From positions 1 through 64,000 of the forward strand of contig NZ_FJUR01000005.1 of assembly GCF_900067135.1 (NCBI RefSeq): a DNA stretch of 64,000 nucleotides, written 5' to 3'. The position numbers were made by a program, and so were the translations under genes. This DNA comes from Rhizobium sp. 9140 (lineage in GTDB: Bacteria > Pseudomonadota > Alphaproteobacteria > Rhizobiales > Rhizobiaceae). Shown here piece after piece: positions 36,585 through 44,046 of the stretch (the stretch's first letter is position 1; every line of letters starts with the position of its first letter). Under the pieces are notes generated by a model. That model was not told the DNA's origin. It worked only from the letters and a program-made list of their open reading frames with translations, and ran no database searches.

Positions 36585-37379
36585 CCTCGAGCTTTGGTGT
36601 CCGCCGCGATGGAGGCACCGCTTATTCCGGCGGCGTTACCCGATACTACGATCCATTGCTCGAAAGGTCACAGTCTGGTCACCTAGCCCTGAAGAAACCA
36701 TCGCCCGCATGGACCGTGCTTTGCGCGAATTCCGTATCCGCGGCGTCGCCACGAACCTGACCTTCCTTGAAGCGATCATTTCGCACCCGAAGTTCAAGGA
36801 TAATACCTATACGACCCGGTTCATCGACACCACGCCGGAACTGTTCCAGCAGGTGAAGCGCCAGGACCGGGCCAGCAAGTGCTCACCTATCTCGCCGATG
36901 TCACCGTCAATGGACATCCCGAAGCCAAGGGTCGCCCAAAGCAGGAACGCCGATGCTGCCAAGTCGGTCATCCCGCGCATCAAGGGCGAGATCGTCGACG
37001 GCACCAAGCAGAACCTCGATGCGCTCGGCCCGAAGAAATTCGCCGAATGGGCGCGCGCCAAAAAGCGCGTGCTGCTTACCGATACGACCATGCGAGACGG
37101 TCATCAGTCGCTGCTCGCCACGCGCGTGCGCACTTATGATATCGCCCACATCGCCGGCACCTTATGCCCGCGCCTTGCCGAACCGGTTTTCACTCGAATG
37201 CTGGGGCGGCGCGACCTTTGACGTCTCGATGCGTTTCCTCACGGAAGATCCGTGGCAGCGTCTTGCCAAGGTGCGCGAAAAATGCACAGAATCTGCTTCT
37301 GCAGATGCTGCTGCGCGGCGAAAACGGCGTCGGCTACAAGAACCATCCGGACAAGCGGCCGTTTCCGTATCGCGTTTGA
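36585..37379 (+). pseudogene. Pyruvate carboxylase internal fragment
   Basis: Scattered frames rebuild an internal piece of pyruvate carboxylase: SSFGVRRDGGTAYSGG and TRYYDPLL, a frameshift near 36660, then EETIARMDRALREFRIRGVA and ISHPKFKDNTYTTRFIDTTP, another shift near 36880, then [20 protein letters not shown], and finally [20 protein letters not shown] before the stop at 37379. This spans the end of the biotin-carboxylase part and the start of the carboxyltransferase domain ([10 protein letters not shown]). Both ends are missing. A chromosomal housekeeping gene fragment on an accessory region records an old recombination event. Confidence 0.82.
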
Positions 37380-37387
37380 GTCCAATG

Positions 37388-38140
37388 TCAGGATCGGAGC
37401 CATTGCAGCAATTCGGATCCAAGAAGCTGCGCGTTCAATTGCTCGTCGGAGAGTTCGACGAAGCCGTCGAGGTCGCGCACGATGACGACGCCGGTGTTCT
37501 TGAAACGCTTGGCGATCGTTTCGAGGAACTTGAATTCCACGGTATGCTCGCAGGCGCCCATGAACAGGAAATACACCTGGTCGCCGCGCTTCTCCGATTC
37601 CTCGAGAACCCACATGGTCCGTTCTTCATCCGAAGGATCGTTCTCACCATCGGTAACGAAAATGACGACCGACCGTTTCTTTGCCGAAACCGGCGCTTCC
37701 TTGGTGCTCCCGCCGAAGAACCGGCTGAAGAAGCCTTCGCGTTCCTTTTCGCGTGGCAACCACCCGAAATGCTGCAGATTGCGCTCCAGCACATAGCTGT
37801 AGGTGGTCCCGCCCTTCCAGCCTGGCACTTTGTCGATCACGTTGCGGACGATGTAGTTCTCGCAATCGTCCGGAGTGACCGTTCCGACATGGTGAACGTG
37901 GCCCTTGCCGTTGCTGAAGCTGAAGACGTCCACCTTTCCGTCGGGGTCGAGCACCATGCCGTAGGGCACCAGCCGTGCGACGAGCTTGCTTGTGGTGCCT
38001 TCCTCATGCTCGTGCTCGAAAGAGCCCGAAACGTCCATGTCGAAGATCAGTTCGGCCTTGATGTCAGCCGCGACACCCGCCTTGTCGAGAGAAAGACGCA
38101 GCGTTTCCGCCGACTTCTTGAGGTTGAGTTGCAGTGCCAT
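37388..38140 (-). CDS. VWA-domain protein of the ter cluster (TerF-like)
   Basis: Soluble protein of 250 aa with a von Willebrand factor A fold. The metal-ion-dependent adhesion site is [20 protein letters not shown] (DVSGS in place of DxSxS), with later strands in [20 protein letters not shown] and [20 protein letters not shown]. TerF/TerY-type VWA proteins act with TerD-family proteins in tellurite, phage or stress response. It ends the operon telA - terD - unknown - VWA and lies 13 bp after its neighbour. Confidence 0.8.
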   Translation of the reverse strand: MALQLNLKKSAETLRLSLDKAGVAADIKAELIFDMDVSGSFEHEHEEGTTSKLVARLVPYGMVLDPDGKVDVFSFSNGKGHVHHVGTVTPDDCENYIVRNVIDKVPGWKGGTTYSYVLERNLQHFGWLPREKEREGFFSRFFGGSTKEAPVSAKKRSVVIFVTDGENDPSDEERTMWVLEESEKRGDQVYFLFMGACEHTVEFKFLETIAKRFKNTGVVIVRDLDGFVELSDEQLNAQLLGSELLQWLRS

Positions 38141-38153
38141 GGCCGATCGGTCC

Positions 38154-39236
38154 TCACTCTTTGAGTTGCTGAAGGATGTTCCGAAGCTGATAGGAAAGTT
38201 CGCCGGCTTCGGTCGGGGTCAGCTTGCGGTTGTTCTCCAGCATCGTCGTCAGCGACGCGATGCTTCCCAAAAAGCCTGGAACCATGACGAGCGCCACATT
38301 CTGGATCGCCCCGATGAGCCGGATCGGCTGTTCGATCTGCACGTCGCGCATCGAGGCGCCGCTGCGGATCTGCGCCACGGTTTGCGTCAGGCTCATGGCC
38401 CGCTCCAGGAAACGTTGCGAGAGCGGCGGCCGGCTCACGCGCAGATGGTCCGACAGAAAGGACGCCGCGAGTGCCGAGGCCTCGGCTTCGTCCCCCATGC
38501 CCTCGATCCGGCGGGCGTGCTGTTCCAGCGTCTCCTTGAATGACAAGAGTAGCTCAAGCACCTCGCCCATCAGCCGGACCAGTTGGTCGAGCTCGATGCG
38601 CGCCGCTTGGAGCTCGCCAGCTGTGTCAATCCTGCTATTCGCCTTCTTGAAATACTCGCCGAAAATTCCAGCCGCTGCAGGGGCACCGCAGACGGCCTTG
38701 ATGTCGATCGCGCCAAGGATGTCGGTCATTCGGCCGATATATCCCGTCGCCTTCTTCAGCACATCGGCCTGCGAGAGTTCGAGCGTGCGCGACACCAGGT
38801 CGCTGTAATCCTGCTGGAGGCGATGGCCCCAAAGGACCGCCTGCCTGTCCCGCGCGCTTTCGACCACGAACGACTGTATCAGCCGGAGCGCCTGCTCCAG
38901 CACCTCAGGTCTCGCCAACGGCGACAGTTTCCGAATGTCGGAAAGCTCGACTGCGATCCGCTTGCGTTCCACGCCGGGGATCGCAGTCGGCTTTGCCACC
39001 AGCGGCATCTGCGCGGACCGTCCAGTTTTCGCCGTCGCAGTCGCACTGTCGTTCCGGGTACTGGCGGGCGCCACAATTGTTGGCTTGGCGGGCGCATCAG
39101 TCCCAGCCGCTTCGCCTGGCTCGGCCCTTGGCGTCCGTGACCGCTCAGCCGGCGGAACGATCACCGTGGGGCGAAGCCTGCCCTGGCGATCATCCGGCAT
39201 GGTACCACGCGAGGGAGGGGCTTTGTTCTGGGGCAT
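38154..39236 (-). CDS. Ter-cluster hypothetical protein, 360 aa
   Basis: Unknown family. A Pro/Ala/Thr-rich disordered N-terminal third (to about residue 85) is followed by an all-helical region ([60 protein letters not shown]). The helical part resembles the TelA style of long helices, so it may be a scaffold partner of TelA. The spacing of 7 bp after the TerD gene and 13 bp before the VWA gene shows one operon. Confidence 0.65.
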   Translation of the reverse strand: MPQNKAPPSRGTMPDDRQGRLRPTVIVPPAERSRTPRAEPGEAAGTDAPAKPTIVAPASTRNDSATATAKTGRSAQMPLVAKPTAIPGVERKRIAVELSDIRKLSPLARPEVLEQALRLIQSFVVESARDRQAVLWGHRLQQDYSDLVSRTLELSQADVLKKATGYIGRMTDILGAIDIKAVCGAPAAAGIFGEYFKKANSRIDTAGELQAARIELDQLVRLMGEVLELLLSFKETLEQHARRIEGMGDEAEASALAASFLSDHLRVSRPPLSQRFLERAMSLTQTVAQIRSGASMRDVQIEQPIRLIGAIQNVALVMVPGFLGSIASLTTMLENNRKLTPTEAGELSYQLRNILQQLKE

Positions 39237-39243
39237 CGCTCTC

Positions 39244-39903
39244 TCAGGAAAAGTGCGCGAGAACGTCGTTGAACGTGCCGGTGAAGCCTCGGCCGACGGC
39301 CGCGTATTCCCAGCCCTCGGGGCCGAGCAATATGCTGCCTAGTTGGACGACATTGAACTCTTTGAATTCGTCCGACAGCTTGTAGGCGCCGAGTTGCTTC
39401 CCACTGCCGTCCGACAGTGTGATGGTGCAGACGTCGATGTCGCCGAACGCCGCTTCCTCCTCCTGTTCGGCGCCCTGCTCGGTCTCGTGGCTGCCCCCAT
39501 GTTCGGCTTCATGGACGGTGACGAAGATCGGTATCTCGTTGACCCCCGCCGGCAGCTTGGAGCCGTCAATGACTATGGTCTCGGTGTTGTTCTGCACTCT
39601 CTTGTCACCACTGTGGAACAGCCCACCGCTGGGCGTCTGGAAAGATCCTTCGGGGTTTGACGGCAAGGTGCCGCCATTCGGGTTCATCCGCGTGGTATTG
39701 TAGGTCGACAGCACGCTGGTAAGTTCCCTCACCTTCGCGCCGTTCCCGTCACTCCGCGCCTCAAGCGCGTGAACGTCGACATCATCGGCGTGGTCGGCAT
39801 CGCACATCCACTCAACCTTCACGGTGAACTGCGCTCCCTTGTTGAGGGAAAGCTTGAGCTTTGGCGTCGCGGTGCCGGGCTTTTCAAGGGAAAGGGTCAG
39901 CAT
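39244..39903 (-). CDS. TerD-family Ca2+-binding stress protein
   Basis: Soluble protein of 219 aa with a TerD domain: LSLEKPGTATPKLKLSLNKG at the start, DDVDVHALEARSDGNGAKVR, and the C-terminal GAYKLSDEFKEFNVVQLGSI. TerD-type proteins bind calcium and form envelope-linked complexes with TerF/TerY-type VWA proteins. An insert of about 20 acidic residues (TEQGAEQEEEAAFGDID) lies in the middle. Second gene of the operon. Confidence 0.85.
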   Translation of the reverse strand: MLTLSLEKPGTATPKLKLSLNKGAQFTVKVEWMCDADHADDVDVHALEARSDGNGAKVRELTSVLSTYNTTRMNPNGGTLPSNPEGSFQTPSGGLFHSGDKRVQNNTETIVIDGSKLPAGVNEIPIFVTVHEAEHGGSHETEQGAEQEEEAAFGDIDVCTITLSDGSGKQLGAYKLSDEFKEFNVVQLGSILLGPEGWEYAAVGRGFTGTFNDVLAHFS

Positions 39904-39966
39904 GCTTGTGAAACTCCTGTGATCTGACTGCGCCCATGTTTGGGCGCGGGGAAGCCGGCGAGCGCG

Positions 39967-41142
39967 TTACCGCGACGACAGGGCGGCAAGCTCCTGACGG
40001 GCGGCGGCGAATTTCTGCCGCGCCTGCTCGAATTTTTCCTCGGTCGACTTCTTCGCCGCCGCGACGAGGCCGTGGATCTCGCTGGTGGTGGCGATGATCT
40101 GCTCGATCTGCTGTGCCTGCGCAAGGCGGTTGTCGCCCGGCGCCTGCGCGGCGGTGACCGCGATGTCTTTCAGGGCGCGGCCGCGCATCTCGGTCAGCTG
40201 CTTGTCGAGCTTGGCCTGGCGGCCGGCCAGCTGCTGCACGCTCTTCACCGCGAACGCGCCATGGATCGACAGCAGCGTCATTTTGATCGACGCGAACCGC
40301 GACGCCACCGTGGTGGCGGTCTCCTGCAGGGTCGCAATGCCGGCCTGTTCGATCTGCTGAATCACCAGCTGGTCGGCCGGCAGCCGCGTGTAGGTGCCTT
40401 CCAGCGCCAGCGCGCGGCTCTCGATCAGCCGCAGCCTGTCCTTGAACTCCATCATTCTGGTCTGCGCCACCGGATCGGCCGGATTGAGCTGCGCCTCCTC
40501 GTCGGCGACATAGGCGCGCGCCTTGTCGAGGAAAGCGCGGGCGACTGCCGCAGCCACGGTGAAATCGCTGAAATGCGCGCCATAGCTCTGCTTCAGGGCA
40601 TCGAGCGCCTGCAACTCGCCGAACAGCTTCTGCATTTCGCCGGAAAGTTCGCCTTCGAGCTTCATCATCCGGTCAGCGAGCGTCCTGGTTCGTCCGGTGA
40701 TAAGGTCGCCGATTTCCGCCAGAAATTCCGCCGCGACCTCCTCCGGCCGCTTGCCGCGAAACCTTCCCAGCAACGAACTCAGGAAACCCGGTTTTTCGCC
40801 GTTCTGGAGCTTGTCGAGGATTTCCGGGAGATCGGCATCCTCGACGCCCTGTTCGAGACGGCCGAACAGCGCGAAGACGGCGGCCGCGCTGTTCTTGTCG
40901 AGCCGTGCCAAGAAGCCGTCCAGCGTCCGCTGCAATGCCTGCTCGGCCTCCAGACCGATCCTGATGACGTCGCCCGACTGCATGGCGGGAAAGTCGAGAG
41001 CGGCAAGCGCCTTCTCGGCTTCCAGCACTTGCGCCTCGCTGAGCACAATGGCCCCCGTGTTCATCGGTATCGCCGGAACGGTACTTTTCGGTGGCTCGCC
41101 AGTAAGGAGGCTGGGGGAAGAGTCGATGATTGTCGGTTTCAT
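39967..41142 (-). CDS. telA: TelA-family toxic anion resistance protein
   Basis: Protein of 391 aa, mostly long helices, of the TelA/KlaA family linked to tellurite resistance. Motifs: FFSSLLGRFRGKRPEEVAAE-like region (GFLSSLLGRFRGKR), LIESRALALEGTYTRLPADQ, and ASRFASIKMTLLSIHGAFAV. ATG 41142 follows GAGGAGG at ideal distance; the in-frame ATGs at 41166 and 41220 are weaker. It starts the ter/tel operon. The biochemical role is unknown in the family. Confidence 0.88.
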   Translation of the reverse strand: MKPTIIDSSPSLLTGEPPKSTVPAIPMNTGAIVLSEAQVLEAEKALAALDFPAMQSGDVIRIGLEAEQALQRTLDGFLARLDKNSAAAVFALFGRLEQGVEDADLPEILDKLQNGEKPGFLSSLLGRFRGKRPEEVAAEFLAEIGDLITGRTRTLADRMMKLEGELSGEMQKLFGELQALDALKQSYGAHFSDFTVAAAVARAFLDKARAYVADEEAQLNPADPVAQTRMMEFKDRLRLIESRALALEGTYTRLPADQLVIQQIEQAGIATLQETATTVASRFASIKMTLLSIHGAFAVKSVQQLAGRQAKLDKQLTEMRGRALKDIAVTAAQAPGDNRLAQAQQIEQIIATTSEIHGLVAAAKKSTEEKFEQARQKFAAARQELAALSSR

Positions 41143-41445
41143 GACTTGATCCTCCTCAACATACATTTCTTGCTTGACGTGAGAGGAGTATCTCTTATCG
41201 CTGAAGCATCCAAATCGCAAGTCGATACGATTCTGCGGGTCAAGCGGCGAGCGCTGCCTTATCCGCCGCCAGCGCTACGTCCGTGGCCGTCAAGGTGAGG
41301 CCGGCCCGCACAGCGAGATCGTCGGTGATGCTTTTCAAACATACGTGATGTGGTCGGCCTCTCCGCCACCGCCGACCCATGCCATCGTGTTGTCTGTCGA
41401 TGAGAAGAGCAAGAGTCAGGAGCTTGATCGCACACAGGGGCGACA
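41143..41445. other. Intergenic stretch, no gene supported
   Basis: About 300 bp upstream of telA. It should contain the telA promoter. A minus-strand frame at 41240-41503 overlaps the merR remnant and has no family features. Confidence 0.35.
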
Positions 41446-41861
41446 TCGGAAATGGTCGGTCTCGCAGAGTTTGTGATTGGCCAGCGCCCGGATCACATAG
41501 CAATCCTCGACTTGCGTTCCGTGGCAGTGGCTGGTGATCCGCTCCAGCTCTGTCTCTAGTTTTCTAAGTCTGACGATCTACTCGCGCACCTCCGCAAGCT
41601 GAGTCGCCGCGATCCGCTCGGCATCGGCGCACGGCCGCTCCGGATGCTGGCTAAGGTCGATCAGTTCCCGGATCGCTTCAATCGTGAGCCCAAGTTCTCT
41701 GGCATGGCGGATGAAGGAGAGACGCTCCTGCTCACGCCCACTGTAGCGCCGCTGATTGCCCTCTGAGCGCTCGGCGGGTTCAGCACGCCCATCTGTTCAT
41801 AGTAGCGGATAGTCGGTATTTTGACGCCAGTCGAGGGTGATAGATTTCCAATGGTCAGCAT
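41446..41861 (-). pseudogene. MerR-family regulator remnant
   Basis: A decayed paralogue of the intact regulator at 52154-52570. From ATG 41861 it reads MLTIGNLSPSTGVKIPTIRY and then YEQMGVLNP, shifts frame near 41770, and further down has an in-frame TAG where the intact gene has an AAG codon. The end matches the intact gene again (SHCHGTQV, CYVIRALANH). The upstream leader CTCTAGTCAC is also shared. It sits just before the 42.1-43.9 kb metal operon, where the active regulator would have been. Confidence 0.85.
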
Positions 41862-42026
41862 GAATGGTCTCCGATGGGAACTGAAGTGACTAGAGATCTG
41901 GCGATGAAAGCAGGCGTCGTCAATATGTAGGTGCATAACGCATGCAGGGGCGCTTCACTTGCAGAAAGCGGAACTGCTCTACTGCCGGCTGTTGGACGAT
42001 CGGTAACGAATCGTGAAGCGTGTCCC

Positions 42027-42057
42027 TTGAACCTCTAGGTACTCGAGATCCCATACT
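42027..42057 (+). promoter_or_regulatory. MerR-type promoter/operator 1
   Basis: TTGAAC and CATACT are separated by exactly 19 bp containing the CTCTAGGTACTCGAG dyad. The overlong spacer with a central dyad is the MerR signature. It drives the operon starting at 42116. Confidence 0.8.
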
Positions 42058-42115
42058 CTCTTTTGCGCTCGCCAATCCCTTTGGCGGATAACGCCGAAAA
42101 CATCAGGAGACGACG

Positions 42116-42457
42116 ATGAACGATCTTGCGACCCCGGACGTGCAGGACAAAGCACAGGGGCTTCTTTGCCCGGCTTGCAGGGTCAATCTTGTCATGAGCG
42201 AGCGTCAGTCGATCGAAATCGACTATTGCCCGAACTGTAGGGGCGTCTGGCTGGACAGAGGAGAACTCGACAAGATTATCGATCGCAGCCTTACCGCTGA
42301 ACCCCCGGTTGCTCAGCGTTCGGGGATCGCAAAGTCGCAGCCGTTCGCGCCGCACTATCCCGCTGAGGATCATCGTGACGGCGGCCATGGTTCCGGCCAT
42401 GGTGCCCACGGGCAGAACCGCCGTCACGGATCGTTCCTGGGGCGGCTCTTCGACTAG
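42116..42457 (+). CDS. Zf-TFIIB-domain protein
   Basis: Protein of 113 aa with a zinc-ribbon of the zf-TFIIB type: GLLCPACRVNLVM and EIDYCPNCRGVWLDRGELDK give the CxxC-x19-CxxC ligands and the GVWLDRGEL signature. The C-terminal tail is rich in His and Gly (AEDHRDGGHGSGHGAHGQNR), probably another metal-binding site. First gene of the MerR-controlled operon with the CDF exporter. It may buffer or deliver zinc. Confidence 0.85.
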   Translation: MNDLATPDVQDKAQGLLCPACRVNLVMSERQSIEIDYCPNCRGVWLDRGELDKIIDRSLTAEPPVAQRSGIAKSQPFAPHYPAEDHRDGGHGSGHGAHGQNRRHGSFLGRLFD

Positions 42458-42522
42458 ATGGAATAGGCTTCACCAAAAGAGTTTGTCTCAATCGCTTATT
42501 CAAAAAGACAAGGAGCTAACAT

Positions 42523-43440
42523 ATGGGCGCTGGCCATTCTCACACGGCGGCACGTCCCACAGGCACATCCGCTGGGCGGCACAAAAGCAGGCTGGCGACG
42601 GCCCTGGGACTGACGGTAGCGTTCATGCTGGTCGAGGTCGTCGGCGGTCTCTGGACGGGCAGCCTGGCGCTTTTGGCGGATGCGGCCCATATGCTGACGG
42701 ATGCCGGTGGGCTGGCTCTGGCGCTGATCGCGATCCGGTTTTCAGAACGACCCGCGACGCCGCAAAAGACCTATGGCTATGTCCGCATGGAGGTTCTCTC
42801 CGCGCTGGCAAACGCAGTGATTCTCATGTTGCTGACCATTTACATTTTCTATGAGGCGTATGAGCGGTTTGTCGATCCACCCCAAATTCTCGGCGGTCCT
42901 ATGCTGATCGTCGCCGTCATCGGCCTGACAGTCAACCTGATCAGCATGAAGCTGCTTTCCGCCGGATCGTCCGAAAGCCTGAATGTCAAGGGAGCATATT
43001 TCGAGGTGCTCGGCGATATGCTGGGATCACTCGGCGTCATCGTTGCCGCCGGTGTGGTGATGCTGACCGGTTGGTCGCTTGCAGATCCAATCATTGGTGC
43101 CGCCATCGGGCTGTTCATCCTTCCCCGGACATGGGTTCTCCTCAAGCAAGCCGTTCATATCCTCATGGAGGGTACGCCACCGGAAATTGACATGTCTCTG
43201 CTGGAAGTGAAGCTAATGGGCATTCCCGGCGTCGAAGCCGTCCACGATCTGCATGTATGGACAATCACATCTGGACTGGATGCCATGAGCTGTCACCTCG
43301 TCGTTACCGATATGGCGGAGGTCCGTTCGATCCTCTCCAGCGCCCGCAGCACGATGGAAGAAAGCTTCGGCTTGTCGCACGTTACGATCCAAGTGGAGGA
43401 TAAGGTTATGCGTGAGGCGGAAGGCGAGATGAAAATCTAG
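42523..43440 (+). CDS. CDF-family divalent metal exporter (CzcD-like)
   Basis: Cation diffusion facilitator of 305 aa with six helices, exporting Zn/Cd/Co-type ions to the periplasm against protons. The helix 2 site is LLADAAHMLTDAGGLALALI (H and D). The helix 5 site reads GAYFEVLGDMLGSLGVI, with Glu where many CzcD proteins have His. The cytoplasmic C-terminal domain contains VHDLHVWTITSGLDAMSCHL. Good ribosome site (AAGGAG). Its product works in parallel with the P-type ATPase. Confidence 0.9.
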   Translation: MGAGHSHTAARPTGTSAGRHKSRLATALGLTVAFMLVEVVGGLWTGSLALLADAAHMLTDAGGLALALIAIRFSERPATPQKTYGYVRMEVLSALANAVILMLLTIYIFYEAYERFVDPPQILGGPMLIVAVIGLTVNLISMKLLSAGSSESLNVKGAYFEVLGDMLGSLGVIVAAGVVMLTGWSLADPIIGAAIGLFILPRTWVLLKQAVHILMEGTPPEIDMSLLEVKLMGIPGVEAVHDLHVWTITSGLDAMSCHLVVTDMAEVRSILSSARSTMEESFGLSHVTIQVEDKVMREAEGEMKI

Positions 43441-43498
43441 CGGTGCCGATCTGTTCGGCCAACCGCACAACTCCATCAACCGAGCTAAGGACGTCGAC

Positions 43499-43930
43499 AT
43501 GTATGAACGCGACAGAAGCGCAAGACAATACGGCCATCCGCCCTGGCAGCCAACGACAGGCGGACGCCCGACGAAAGCCGGCGGGCCGGTGGTCTGGTTC
43601 GTCATTGTTATCGGGCTCGCCCTCTGGTCGTTTCTGGCGTGGATCGGCTACGTCTCTGCCGAAGGGATTCTGAACTGGATCGCCGGCAACGCCTATACCG
43701 TTGTTGAAAACGGCAAGACCATCGCCGGGGCAGCGGGCGTCGGTAAGGACGCCATCACTGTCATTGAAGGCCTCAATCTCGGCGATTTGGCAGGAAGCGC
43801 GATTGCCTTGCTAAAGATCGTTCTGAAGCCCGCCATTATCGTCGTCTGGGCGATCGGTGCATTGGTGCTGGTCGCTGTTCCCCTGATCCTGGCGAAGGCA
43901 CGGCGGTTCTTGGTCGGCTTACGCCGCTGA
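43499..43930 (+). CDS. Small membrane protein of the metal operon, 143 aa
   Basis: Unknown family. A soluble, Gly/Pro/Arg-rich N-terminus (about 30 residues) is followed by two clear membrane helices (VVWFVIVIGLALWSFLAWIG and PAIIVVWAIGALVLVAVPLI) with a soluble loop between. It follows the CDF gene by 58 bp on the same strand and precedes the ATPase promoter, so it is probably part of the CDF operon and an accessory of efflux or envelope. Confidence 0.65.
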   Translation: MYERDRSARQYGHPPWQPTTGGRPTKAGGPVVWFVIVIGLALWSFLAWIGYVSAEGILNWIAGNAYTVVENGKTIAGAAGVGKDAITVIEGLNLGDLAGSAIALLKIVLKPAIIVVWAIGALVLVAVPLILAKARRFLVGLRR

Positions 43931-43989
43931 TCCGGCGGATGGTCTTCGTGCTGTCCGCCAATTTAGTTAAGCAGGAACAGATTTTCCAC

Positions 43990-44020
43990 TTGTAGCTCTA
44001 GTCGCTTGAGGTCCTATGGT
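43990..44020 (+). promoter_or_regulatory. MerR-type promoter/operator 2
   Basis: TTGTAG - 19 bp with CTCTAGTCGCTTGAGG - TATGGT, 26 bp before the P-type ATPase start. Classic arrangement for zntA/cadA/pbrA control. Confidence 0.85.
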
Positions 44021-44046
44021 GGCGGCATTGAATTCAAGGATATCCC

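Noticed and set aside
41240-41503. 87-aa minus-strand frame near the dead merR
   Set aside because: Overlaps the merR remnant in another frame; no family features.
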